Assembly (NCBI RefSeq): GCF_009192765.1
Contig: NZ_VOHQ01000001.1
Span: 124,001 to 188,000 of the forward strand
Length of the DNA: 64,000 bases
Reading direction: 5' to 3'
Source: Agriterribacter humi
GTDB taxonomy: Bacteria > Bacteroidota > Bacteroidia > Chitinophagales > Chitinophagaceae
Shown here: one piece after another, positions 1 to 7,686 of the stretch
Position numbering within the stretch: the stretch's first letter is position 1
Layout: each line of letters begins with the position of its first letter
Made by a program: the position numbers and the translations under genes
The notes under the pieces: generated by a model
What the model was told of the DNA's origin: nothing
The model's input: only the letters and a program-made list of their open reading frames with translations
Database searches by the model: none

Positions 1-237
1 GTTTACAGATTTCAGCACATGCGGATGGGAATGTCCCAGGATCAGCGGACCCTGACTCAGCGTAAAATCGAGGTAGGCATTGCCGTCAACATCATATACC
101 CGGCTTCCTTCGCCATGCGTATAAAAGATGGCATGGGGATGATTGTATTTCCTGAATTCGGAAGAAACGCCACCGGCCATTACTTTCTTTGCCCTTTCAA
201 GCAGGTTTGCAGATTGTGTATATTTATTTTTTTCCAT
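1..237 (-). CDS. Class III aminotransferase, N-terminal 79 residues only
   Basis: The reading frame starts at the ATG at 237 and runs off the left edge, so only the N-terminus is visible. It reads like the start of the glutamate-1-semialdehyde aminomutase / omega-aminotransferase fold-type I PLP enzymes: a helix with LLERAKKVMAGGVSS, then the conserved DVDGNAYLDF strand and the GHSHPHV segment. The PLP lysine lies outside the window. It is the last visible gene of a minus-strand run after the 3-hydroxyacyl-CoA dehydrogenase-like gene and RidA, which suggests catabolism of an amino or hydroxy acid rather than haem synthesis. A hairpin repeat (266-304) sits in the 87-bp gap before it. Substrate is unknown; the family assignment is firm. 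Confidence 0.85.
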   Translation of the reverse strand, partial: MEKNKYTQSANLLERAKKVMAGGVSSEFRKYNHPHAIFYTHGEGSRVYDVDGNAYLDFTLSQGPLILGHSHPHVLKSVN

Positions 238-265
238 TGATTTAAATCTCCGGGTGTTTTTTAAC

Positions 266-304
266 GTACGGTCTGACCCTCCTTTCGCCGGGTACCCACC
301 GTAC
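266..304 (-). repeat. REP-like 39-nt hairpin, copy 1
   Basis: The outer arms are GTACGGT (266-272) and ACCGTAC (298-304). The segment after the left arm contains CTGACCCTCCT, and ACCC at 276-279 can pair with GGGT at 290-293. The second copy (2025-2063) is in the opposite orientation and has the same length of 39 nt; 30 of 39 positions agree by hand alignment. It lies between two co-directional genes, so it could also act on mRNA stability or termination. Confidence 0.6.
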
Positions 305-324
305 TACCGCTTTAAAAATAAGCA

Positions 325-1296
325 CTACTTCAATACGGGACTAATTGCTTCAGACGGATATAAGGCTGCCAGCCGGTATATATCCTGGTTAAAAGCCTCA
401 AAAGCCTTATCCCAGTTCCTGCATTCCTCTTCTGTGTAGCTGTAAAAGCCTTTACAATTCTGCGTACCCCTCGCATCCTGGTCCATCAATTCCCGCACAA
501 CAGCGGGCACTTCGCCGGAATTGCTCAAACCGGGAAATAAGGAATTGAATATTACCTGAAAATCCTGCAAACCCATAAAATCCATTCGCCTGAAAATACC
601 CATGAGCGTCATCCAGGAACCTGCATCATACCTGAAAGCTTTGTCTGCATCTTCAATCGTTGCATGCCCGTTCTCTACCAGCGTCAAAGCTTCCCTGTAC
701 ACCGAATACATCAGACGGTTGGTAATAAATCCCCTGATATCCTTCCTCAGCAATGTAGGTTCCTTTCCCCATTGATGCGCCAGCTCAAATACCCAATCAG
801 CAGTTTCAGGAGCGGTCTTTTCACCGCAAATAATTTCAAGAAAGCGGGTGGCAAAAGCAGGCTCCGCCCAGTGAATACCAATGAACCTTTCAGGATTGGG
901 AATAAATGTCTGCAACATACTGATCGGTATGGCAGATGTGTTGCTCGCTAAAACAGTATCCTTACCAACCGAGGCTATAATTTTTTTGAAAACCGCTTCT
1001 TTAATCTCAATATCTTCAATGATACATTCCACTACTAAGCTGCAATCATGTAACGCATTATAATCTTCTGAAATCGTTAACGAAGATAAATAGAACGCTA
1101 CCGGTTCTGTTAAGAGCGATCCTTTTTCACAAAGCTGGAGCTGCTCTTTAATGCGCATGGCCGCGAGATCGTGCTCCCCTGTAAGCGGAGCGATGGCTTT
1201 TACCGTATGGCCGGCCGCGAGAAGCGAAGCCACAATACTGCTGCCCATCAAACCTACGCCTACAATCCCTATATTGGTGTCTTTAATATCTGTCAT
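325..1296 (-). CDS. 3-hydroxyacyl-CoA dehydrogenase family protein
   Basis: This 323-residue NAD-dependent dehydrogenase has an N-terminal Rossmann fold with GVGLMGSSI at about residues 13-21, a SNTSAIPIS segment near 118-126 typical of the HAD family, and a helical C-terminal domain beginning around FITNRLMYS. The length fits the single-domain L-3-hydroxyacyl-CoA / 3-hydroxy-acid dehydrogenases. It starts 4 bp after the RidA stop codon, so the two are almost certainly co-transcribed, followed by the aminotransferase. The family oxidises 3-hydroxyacyl-CoAs, L-gulonate or carnitine-like hydroxy acids. The neighbouring aminotransferase and imine deaminase make an amino- or hydroxy-acid route more likely than beta-oxidation, but that is inference. 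Confidence 0.9.
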   Translation of the reverse strand: MTDIKDTNIGIVGVGLMGSSIVASLLAAGHTVKAIAPLTGEHDLAAMRIKEQLQLCEKGSLLTEPVAFYLSSLTISEDYNALHDCSLVVECIIEDIEIKEAVFKKIIASVGKDTVLASNTSAIPISMLQTFIPNPERFIGIHWAEPAFATRFLEIICGEKTAPETADWVFELAHQWGKEPTLLRKDIRGFITNRLMYSVYREALTLVENGHATIEDADKAFRYDAGSWMTLMGIFRRMDFMGLQDFQVIFNSLFPGLSNSGEVPAVVRELMDQDARGTQNCKGFYSYTEEECRNWDKAFEAFNQDIYRLAALYPSEAISPVLK

Positions 1297-1300
1297 TCAC

Positions 1301-1696
1301 TTAAGCTTGGGTGGATAATCTGGCAATACAATCAATTTCCACTTTTATGCCTTCAGCCAAAACAGACTGCACAGTGGTTCTTGCCGGCTTAATGCCCGGA
1401 AAATAAGTAGCATATACTTTGTTATAGCGATCAAATTCATTGATATCGCTTAAGTGTACTGTACATTTCACTACATCTTGCATTGTAGCTCCCGCAGCTT
1501 CAACAATGGCTTTGATATTATCAAGGGTGCGCCGTGTTTCCTCTTCAATCGTTCCCAATATAAATTTTGAAGTTTTGAAATCAACCGATGCCTGTCCGCT
1601 AACAAATAAAAAACCGCCTGTTAATACGGCATCCGAATAAGCGCCGGTAACAAAAGAAATATCCCTGTCGGGATGATGAACACCTGTCTTTCCCAT
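1301..1696 (-). CDS. RidA family enamine/imine deaminase
   Basis: A 131-residue protein of the YjgF/YER057c/UK114 (RidA) family. Visible hallmarks are the substrate-edge segment FVSGQASVD, the helix with TRRTLDNIKAIVEAAG, the DVVKCTVHLSDI strand, and the C-terminal VEIDCIARL with the conserved Glu and Arg region. RidA proteins form cytoplasmic trimers that hydrolyse reactive enamine/imine intermediates made by PLP enzymes, which fits the class III aminotransferase two genes downstream. It is the first gene of the minus-strand unit; a TAATTTTG -7 element (1739-1746) lies upstream. Confidence 0.92.
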   Translation of the reverse strand: MGKTGVHHPDRDISFVTGAYSDAVLTGGFLFVSGQASVDFKTSKFILGTIEEETRRTLDNIKAIVEAAGATMQDVVKCTVHLSDINEFDRYNKVYATYFPGIKPARTTVQSVLAEGIKVEIDCIARLSTQA

Positions 1697-1738
1697 ACAT
1701 TAGTTTTTAATTTTTACATACAGATTCCCATAGCATGC

Positions 1739-1746
1739 CAAAATTA
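1739..1746 (-). promoter_or_regulatory. Candidate Bacteroidota -7 element for the ridA operon
   Basis: On the minus strand this reads TAATTTTG, an exact match to the Bacteroidota housekeeping consensus TAnnTTTG, about 43 bp upstream of the RidA start codon. No clear TTTG -33 element is seen at the expected spacing, so this is only a moderate call. Confidence 0.4.
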
Positions 1747-1914
1747 GCAGTCCTGCATTTTAGGAGATGTTACTTTTGTCCGGATTTATAGTATTATTTT
1801 TCAGAAAACAGCCGGGTTATGGAAAGGAAGAAAATACAAGAACCAAATGACAAGAAGCAAATAAATACAGATGGTTCGTGCCTACCATGACAGGCAAAAT
1901 TCAAATCCGAAGGA

Positions 1915-1942
1915 GGCTGTCAGCAATTAGCTATCAGCAATC
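1915..1942 (+). repeat. CAGCAAT-type interspersed repeat, copy 1
   Basis: It contains GTCAGCAAT followed by ATCAGCAAT. The reverse complement of 25990-26019 carries the same pattern, GCnGTCAGCAATnnGCnATCAGC, with about 18 of 22 positions identical. In both places it is close to a CAGGTTACAGGTTT-type tandem repeat. Confidence 0.5.
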
Positions 1943-2024
1943 AACAGTACAAAGAAGGAGTATTCACCCCATCATTAGTAGTTACTCACATGATAACCGA
2001 CTACCAGAAATCCGAAATCCGAGG

Positions 2025-2063
2025 GTGCGGTCGGTTCTCGACCCCAGGAGGGTCAGACCGCAC
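2025..2063 (+). repeat. REP-like 39-nt hairpin, copy 2 (inverted relative to copy 1)
   Basis: The outer arms are GTGCGGTC (2025-2032) and GACCGCAC (2056-2063). Its reverse complement aligns with 266-304 over the full 39 nt. The third base pair of the stem is A-T in copy 1 and G-C in copy 2, a compensatory change that supports a conserved RNA or DNA hairpin. Confidence 0.6.
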
Positions 2064-2342
2064 ACAGACGCGGAGTAATAGACCAATCCAGGGAATATAA
2101 TCTGCCTCCGCCATCGGGAGATTACCTACCTGCCCTTTAGGCAGGCTTCGACCCTTAAAAAATATTACGCATCATTCGGATCAGTTTAGGGTCTTGTAAT
2201 GACGGATAAAATCCGAAGCGAAATCCCAACGGTAAACCAAAAACGATAAACTAAAAAACTCAAAGGAGAAGGTGAAAAAAGAGTATCGTCCAATCGTTGG
2301 CAATTACTCACCTGACTGCCGGAACGGCAAAACGCACTTCCC

Positions 2343-2379
2343 GTGAAACCTGCAACCTGAGACCTGAAACCTGATACCT
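2343..2379 (-). repeat. CAGGTTnCAGGTTT tandem repeat, short array
   Basis: On the minus strand it is about two and a half imperfect copies of a 14-nt unit built from two CAGGTTn half-units. It matches the perfect three-copy array at 25918-25959. It directly abuts the stop codon of the SMP-30 gene. Confidence 0.5.
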
Positions 2380-3388
2380 ATTTCATTCCCCTCACCTGCA
2401 TCTGCAAAGTATAAACAGATGCTGATGCTGTGATGAACAATGTCTTCCTGTCTTTTCCGCCAAAACAAACATTGCCTACCCAATCTGAGGGAACAGGAAT
2501 ATTACCGATTTTTGTTCCCGATGGATCATAAACAGTTACACCTTTACCTGTTATATACAGGTTACGTTTACTATCGAGCGTCATACCATCTGAACCCTGC
2601 TGTACGAAAAGTTGCCGGTTGATTAAACTACCGTCTTCGTTTATTTTATATTTGTAGGTCTTGTCAGCGCCTATATCCGCCACATACAACCATTCACCAT
2701 CGGGCGAGCCAATAATACCATTTGGCCGCACAAAGTCACTGTCCGCTATTATAGCTTCCTTTGCTCCTTTTGCCAGGTAATACAAATTCTGTGCTTCCAT
2801 ATCCGGCTTTTTTCTTTCCCAATAATCTCTCTGGTAATAAGGATCGGTAAAATATATACCTCCTTTTTTGTCAATCCATACATCATTAGGGCCATTGAAC
2901 CGAAGTCCCCGGAAGCCATTCAGCAGCACCGTAACTTTTTTTGCCGGACTGATGGACCATAATTCATTTTTTTCATCGGCGCAGGCAATTAAATTGCCTT
3001 TTTCATCAAAATACAAACCATTGGAGCGACCGGATTTATCCATAAAAACCGATAACTTTCCTTCTGTATCGTACTTCCATATTTTATCATTAGGCTGATC
3101 GGTGAAAAATATATTTCCTTTTTTATCAACAGCAGGACCTTCAGTAAAACTAAACTGATCAGATATCTTTTGTAATACCGCACCGCGTTTAATGAGCTTT
3201 GACAGGTTAACACTGGTATCTGCCCTGGCGATGGTTATTGTCAAAATAACATCCTTTTGCTGCTGCAACGCGGCGTCCCCGGAAACGGGCAAAAAGGAAT
3301 CGTGCACATTCTTTTCAGCCTGCTGTTTTACCGTTACGGCCACAACCCCGGAAATAAAAACACCTGCAACCAGAATAGCTTTAATCAT
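2378..3388 (-). CDS. Exported SMP-30/gluconolactonase-type protein
   Basis: I take the ATG at 3388 as the start because it gives a signal peptide (MIKAILVAGVFISGVVAV); an upstream in-frame start at 3472 would overlap the neighbouring gene. The 336-residue product is a six-bladed beta-propeller of the SMP-30/gluconolaconase/LRE family: FTEGPAVDKKGNIFFTD (metal ligand Glu), RFNGPNDVWIDKKGGIYFTDP and VRPNGIIGSPDG are the typical blade motifs with Asn/Asp metal ligands. These enzymes hydrolyse sugar lactones using one divalent metal ion. It follows the zinc alcohol dehydrogenase by 32 bp, so a sugar could be oxidised to a lactone by the dehydrogenase and then opened, although the two proteins would sit in different compartments. 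Confidence 0.9.
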   Translation of the reverse strand: MIKAILVAGVFISGVVAVTVKQQAEKNVHDSFLPVSGDAALQQQKDVILTITIARADTSVNLSKLIKRGAVLQKISDQFSFTEGPAVDKKGNIFFTDQPNDKIWKYDTEGKLSVFMDKSGRSNGLYFDEKGNLIACADEKNELWSISPAKKVTVLLNGFRGLRFNGPNDVWIDKKGGIYFTDPYYQRDYWERKKPDMEAQNLYYLAKGAKEAIIADSDFVRPNGIIGSPDGEWLYVADIGADKTYKYKINEDGSLINRQLFVQQGSDGMTLDSKRNLYITGKGVTVYDPSGTKIGNIPVPSDWVGNVCFGGKDRKTLFITASASVYTLQMQVRGMK

Positions 3389-3420
3389 AACCAAATATTT
3401 TATTGTATACAACGCAGAAT

Positions 3421-4437
3421 TTACTCCTTTTCCACCATTGCTTTTATTACACCTGCGGATGGATTGAGCCATTCCTCAAACACATCTTTTACTTCATCAA
3501 ATTGCACCCGGTGCGTAATATATGTAAGCGGATGAATCAACCCGGCTTTTATCGTATGGATAACATGCTCAAAATCCTGGCGGGTGGCGTTTCGGCTACT
3601 CATTAACGTTCCTTCCCGTTTATGAAATTCAGGATGACTGAAGCAGAATTCCTCCCGCTGTAACCCGATCAATACATACCTGCCACCATGCGCCAGGTAT
3701 TGCAGGCCGCTATTGATCGCTTTACGATTACCCGTTGCATCAATAACCACGGTTGGCATATCGCCATTTGTAATTTCCTCCAGGCGGCCTACTACATTTT
3801 CGGCTGATGCATTAATGGTATGCTCCACGTTAATTATGCGCTTACAAAACTCCAGCCGTCCGTCATTAATATCCAGTGCAATTACACGCCCCCCGGCTAT
3901 CCGTGCAAATTCCATAGTGCCTGATCCAATTGGGCCCGCGCCAACTACCAGCACAAATTCATCTTTCATAACATTCGCACGCCGTATACCATGCGCTCCT
4001 ATAGCCAGCGGTTCTACCAGCGCCAGTTCATCATAACTTAGCCCATCGCTTTTTACCAGCGTATCTTCCGGCACAGATAAATAGTCTGCCATCCCGCCAT
4101 CCACATGTACGCCGCATACCTGTATAGTTACACAGCAATTGGGTTTGCCATTGCGGCAGGCTATGCATTTCCCGCAACTGAAATAGGGAATAAAGGTTAA
4201 GGCTTCCCCGGGCACAAACCCGCTTAGCGCATCGGCATCTACCAGGTCGGCTGCTAATTCGTGTCCCAATATTCTTGGATAATTAAAATAAGGTTGTGTT
4301 CCCTGGTAAGCATGCAGATCAGTGCCGCAAATACCAATGCGTTTTATTTTGATGATGGCATGCCCAGGCTGTAATACCGGCGCCGGCAGGTCTTTATATT
4401 CAAAAGCTCCGGGACGGCTGCATATTAACGCTTTCAT
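3421..4437 (-). CDS. Zinc-binding medium-chain alcohol/sugar dehydrogenase
   Basis: A 338-residue MDR-family dehydrogenase. The catalytic zinc site is visible as GICGTDLH (Cys near residue 37) and GHE (near 58-60), the structural zinc site as CGKCIACRNGKPNCC (about 88-102), and the NAD-binding Rossmann motif as VVGAGPIGSG (about 164-173). It resembles threonine/sorbitol/L-galactonate-type dehydrogenases and acts in the cytoplasm. It is co-directional with the SMP-30 gene 32 bp downstream. The exact polyol or sugar-acid substrate cannot be read from the sequence. Confidence 0.92.
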   Translation of the reverse strand: MKALICSRPGAFEYKDLPAPVLQPGHAIIKIKRIGICGTDLHAYQGTQPYFNYPRILGHELAADLVDADALSGFVPGEALTFIPYFSCGKCIACRNGKPNCCVTIQVCGVHVDGGMADYLSVPEDTLVKSDGLSYDELALVEPLAIGAHGIRRANVMKDEFVLVVGAGPIGSGTMEFARIAGGRVIALDINDGRLEFCKRIINVEHTINASAENVVGRLEEITNGDMPTVVIDATGNRKAINSGLQYLAHGGRYVLIGLQREEFCFSHPEFHKREGTLMSSRNATRQDFEHVIHTIKAGLIHPLTYITHRVQFDEVKDVFEEWLNPSAGVIKAMVEKE

Positions 4438-4465
4438 TACAGCAAGGTATTTCTATTTTTTTAAA

Positions 4466-4485
4466 CCTGCTGTTCGCTCAGCAGG
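4466..4485. other. Perfect 7-bp stem-loop beside the truncated transposase
   Basis: CCTGCTG (4466-4472) pairs with CAGCAGG (4479-4485) around a 6-nt loop. It lies between the transposase remnant and the alcohol dehydrogenase. IS200/IS605-type elements have subterminal hairpins of this size, so it may be a residual element end; a weak terminator is the alternative. Confidence 0.4.
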
Positions 4486-4494
4486 AAAATTGTG

Positions 4495-4854
4495 CTAAGC
4501 GAGTTGGATGTAACGTATTACATTAGGTACATGACTTTTTGAATAGGAAAATGCACCATATCCTTCTTGCCAGTTAAAAGAGCCTTTGCAAAGCTTTTTT
4601 GCTTTTACCCACTTATTGCTTTCTGTTTTTACATTTTGGACCAACGCAGAAATAGATTGATGAGGCCGCATTCCAAGAAAAATGTGAATGTGATCAGGCA
4701 TACTATTTATTTGCAGCATCTTATGATTATTCTGCTGGAAAATACCGGTTATATATTTATGTAAATCCTCTTTCCATTCTCTATGTATAAGCCCGGCGCG
4801 ATATTTTACGGCAAAGACAAGCTGAATATGTAATTTGAAATAGGTGTTTGGCAT
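4495..4854 (-). pseudogene. Truncated Y1 (IS200/RAYT-like) transposase
   Basis: The 119-residue product has the HUH-nuclease signature DHIHIF around residues 55-60 and the WQEGYGAFSYS segment (about 94-104) that carries the likely catalytic tyrosine. Full-length relatives of this family are about 150 residues and continue after NVIRYI with an NQEEHH...EEYLEFL tail; here it ends abruptly as YIQLA-stop. I infer C-terminal truncation of about 30 residues and loss of function, though both catalytic motifs remain. A cluster of short GTTCC/GGAAC palindromes lies just upstream of its start (4988-5196), as expected for REP-associated tyrosine transposases. Confidence 0.8.
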
Positions 4855-5296
4855 AGATCTTTTTTAATAATTAATTATTTATAGGATCAGGAAGTTTGTT
4901 CGCAAAAAATAGTAGTAATAACTTTAATTTTTTTCTTAGCCCCATCGGGACTTTTGGTGGGTAGGGAATCCGGAGAAATACATAAAAACGTTCCTTCGGA
5001 ACGTCTGGTGCTATTGCAATTAAATAATTGCAGGCAAAAAGTAACAGCACCTTCAATGACAAGATTTGCGAACAAAATGCCTAATTCCTATTATTTATTT
5101 AAATATAAGATAATTACACCAAACGTTCCTACGGAACGAGCTCACTTTTTTACGTTTACTACCCATAAAATGTTCCTATGGAACATAAAGCGTTCCTGCA
5201 AAAAATTCAAAGTCTTCAATTTAAAAAAAATGTATAATTAAAAAATTCCCGCAAAGCTTTAATCAGCCTCATTTTGCACAATCGAGTTATCAATTC
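4855..5296. other. 442-bp AT-rich intergenic region carrying palindromes
   Basis: There is no gene with credible coding character. Short reading frames on both strands here are translations of the palindromes. The region carries CCCATCGGG (4941-4949) and the GTTCC/GGAAC cluster, and separates the transposase remnant from the 3' end of the tandem hydrolase gene. Confidence 0.6.
4988..5196. repeat. Cluster of GTTCC-NNN-GGAAC palindromes (REP-like)
   Basis: Three perfect hairpins with 3-nt loops occur: ACGTTCC/GGAACGT (4988-5004, loop TTC), CGTTCC/GGAACG (5124-5138, loop TAC) and ATGTTCC/GGAACAT (5170-5186, loop TAT). A half-copy, GCGTTCC, follows at about 5190-5196. The core GTTCC/GGAAC is constant while outer pairs vary with compensation (CG versus TA). 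Proximity to a Y1 transposase suggests a REP/RAYT relationship. Confidence 0.65.
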
Positions 5297-7468
5297 TTAT
5301 TCTATCCATTCCAAATAAAGATCAACATTTTTACCGGTTGACTTACCGGGTATAATACGGAGTTGCTCACCCGCATTTTTATGATGGTAAGCAGCTTTGA
5401 TAACCGCAAAATCTTCATCCGTTGTCTCTGGGTCATACGTATTTCCTGCTCCATCCGTAGCGCCAACAATCAACAATTTTCGTGGGGCAAGACTGGCGGC
5501 AAGATCGGGAAGATCATAAGCTGTAAGCGCGTTAGGCACTGTACTGTGAATGAAAGCCGGGTTATAGAAACGATGCATTACAATTGTACGGTAAGAAGTA
5601 TAAGGTTCGATAAGCGCTACGCTGTTGATTGATGAATCAAAAGCAGCAGCATGCAATAATACCGGCGCCATTTCTTTTTTGGCAACCCCGTAAATGGCTT
5701 GCACATTTTTATTTTTCTGCAATAGCCGGGCGAGCCTTACCACATCTCCCGCTCTCACACCAACAATGCTTCGGCCAATAAGCATGGAAGCAAACCATAC
5801 ATTATAGGAGACGCCTTTAATATAGGAATCTCCTTCAAAAACACCCGGGCCCATTTCCCCCACTCCTATTAAATCTGGCGCCAGCACCATAAACCCTTTT
5901 TTCACAAACCATTCCGTCTCACCACCTTCCGGGGCTCCTGCCTCCTTCCCTGAAGGATGTAAATACAACAAGGCCTTGTGGTTGGGCTTGTCCGGTTTCA
6001 TTAACAGGTAAGGAATAATATAATTCCCTTCGCCCTGCAGAAAATATTTTTCTACTACATAACCATCTCTTTGAAATCGCCCGGTAAAAACAGGTTCATG
6101 CATTTGCAGTGGCGGCTCATAGCCCGAAAGCTTGCGTGCCGCCTCTACCGCATTTACAAGATGGCTACTCAACGCACTGCGGGAAGTTTGCAACCGCTGT
6201 TCCAATTGCTCCGCGTGTTTACGGTTCAAGCTAAAAACCGTTTCACTTTTCAATGCGGTAGCTATCTGCCCCGTTTCAGTGACCTGTAATTCCTTTACAG
6301 TTAATGTATCCGTTTCTCCATCGTAGGGATTACCGGGATTGTTCAAATGCTTTTGAAAAAAAGCATACATGGCTTCCCTGTTTTTTCGGGTAGACGCATG
6401 TGGCGCATCATCTTCCACCATGCCAAAATTGTCTTCCTTGTCGTATGCTTTATAAATACCCGACACTTCTTTTGCGGTCTCTCTTGCACCTTCAATACTA
6501 AACATATCACGTGTGGTGGTTATCATTAATGCAGGCTTGGGCGCCCTCACCAGCAAAAGATCAGCATGATCTATCCCGCGCAAAACAGCATCACCCAAAT
6601 TCTGTTCCGCATCCTGGGGACCAATGCTTTGAAATATACGGGTGAGGCTGGTGATATAACATTCCGGCGCAGCGGCTTTTATGCGGTCATCAAATGCAGC
6701 AATATACGCGGATTGTGTGCCGCCGCCTGAGCGGCCGGTTATGCCTATACGTTGCGGATCCACTTCTTTCCTGGTAAGTAAATAATCCACCGCTCTTATA
6801 CCATCCCAAATCATATATTTTGCCTGTGAACTACCGGTAATAATAGCCTGTGCACCGGCATAGGAATGCTCATCAACCGGCCCGCCAACCGTTGATTTGC
6901 CGGTTGCGGCGTCCAAATACTCCAAACGTTCGCCCTGCCCTGCCGGATCAAATGCAAATACGATAAAGCCTTTTTTTACAAGATTAAGAATTACATGCTG
7001 GTACACGCTACTACGGTAGCCTTCATTGGCATGCCCGCTGCAATAGATAATTACCGGCAGCTTATTTTTCTTTTGTGCGGAAGGAATATATAACGATGCT
7101 GTAACAAAAAAACCAGGCTGCGATTCATAAATGACATGTTCTATCCTATAGTTTTCTTTATATATTGTTCTTGCTGTTTTTGCATTCAAAGCAGTTTTCT
7201 GGGGAAAAGGACCTGCCAAATCCTGTAAAGATTTACGTATATATTGCTGCCTGTTCTGCCAACCCTGCAATGAATGGATATCTTTCATTGCAGCAGTACG
7301 TTTATTCAAAAGCGCATAGGCTTGTCGGGCAAAACGATGATACAATGCATTGGGGGCATCACTGAACTCAATCCAATTGTTCCGTATTACGTCATATTCC
7401 TTTTGGGCATTTGCCTTATCAGCCTTTAGCAGTACGACGCATAAAAAAATAAAAATGATTTTGTTCAA
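5297..7468 (-). CDS. Exported tandem alpha/beta-hydrolase (acetyl xylan esterase-like)
   Basis: The start is a TTG at 7468: no in-frame ATG exists after the upstream stop, and the TTG gives a signal peptide (NKIIFIFLCVVLL...NAQ). The 723-residue product contains two alpha/beta-hydrolase folds. The first (about 90-385) has the nucleophile elbow GRSGGGTQ (Ser near 247), DPAGQGE and a candidate catalytic His in DAPHAST (near 355), resembling CE7/AXE1 esterases and S9 peptidases. The second (about 440-720) has the YLHPSGKE and DLIGVGE strands, but where the elbow is expected it reads YGVAKKEMAP, with no serine. It may be a non-catalytic domain. The likely role is periplasmic de-esterification of glycans; substrate unknown. 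Confidence 0.85.
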   Translation of the reverse strand: MNKIIFIFLCVVLLKADKANAQKEYDVIRNNWIEFSDAPNALYHRFARQAYALLNKRTAAMKDIHSLQGWQNRQQYIRKSLQDLAGPFPQKTALNAKTARTIYKENYRIEHVIYESQPGFFVTASLYIPSAQKKNKLPVIIYCSGHANEGYRSSVYQHVILNLVKKGFIVFAFDPAGQGERLEYLDAATGKSTVGGPVDEHSYAGAQAIITGSSQAKYMIWDGIRAVDYLLTRKEVDPQRIGITGRSGGGTQSAYIAAFDDRIKAAAPECYITSLTRIFQSIGPQDAEQNLGDAVLRGIDHADLLLVRAPKPALMITTTRDMFSIEGARETAKEVSGIYKAYDKEDNFGMVEDDAPHASTRKNREAMYAFFQKHLNNPGNPYDGETDTLTVKELQVTETGQIATALKSETVFSLNRKHAEQLEQRLQTSRSALSSHLVNAVEAARKLSGYEPPLQMHEPVFTGRFQRDGYVVEKYFLQGEGNYIIPYLLMKPDKPNHKALLYLHPSGKEAGAPEGGETEWFVKKGFMVLAPDLIGVGEMGPGVFEGDSYIKGVSYNVWFASMLIGRSIVGVRAGDVVRLARLLQKNKNVQAIYGVAKKEMAPVLLHAAAFDSSINSVALIEPYTSYRTIVMHRFYNPAFIHSTVPNALTAYDLPDLAASLAPRKLLIVGATDGAGNTYDPETTDEDFAVIKAAYHHKNAGEQLRIIPGKSTGKNVDLYLEWIE

Positions 7469-7686
7469 GGTTCTGCGTTTTTTGTTTTATCAATCAAACC
7501 AGGTTTATCCTAAATATAAGGCGAGTTGAGCGAAGCCGGTAAAAAATGTGTGAAAACAAAAATATTCGTACAGGTGGTTAGATAAAAATGTACTTTCTTT
7601 AGGCAACTTATATTTTTTTGAAGAGCTGACCGCTTATCTCAGTTTATAGAAACCCGGAAAATAAATCAACAGCATACAACCAAACA

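Larger units (their letters stand above)
1697..2377. other. 680-bp repeat-rich intergenic region without a gene
   Basis: No convincing coding sequence is present. It holds the ridA promoter candidate, several AAATCCGA repeats (1903-1910, two overlapping at 2008-2022, and a variant at 2207-2227), an AGCAAT-type repeat (1915-1942), the second REP-like hairpin (2025-2063) and a CAGGTTT-type tandem repeat (2343-2379). The same two repeat families recur in the gap at 25872-26020. Confidence 0.6.

Noticed and set aside
1-237. Calling the partial gene hemL
   Set aside because: Only the first 79 residues are visible and the operon context points to catabolism; only the class III aminotransferase family is supported.
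4871-5241. Small open frames on both strands between the transposase and the hydrolase
   Set aside because: They are translations of the GTTCC/GGAAC palindromes and AT-rich sequence and overlap one another.
7600-7620. TATATTTTTTTG as a promoter -7 element for the Nramp-like gene
   Set aside because: It does not fit TAnnTTTG at the correct spacing and a T-run of this length is common here.
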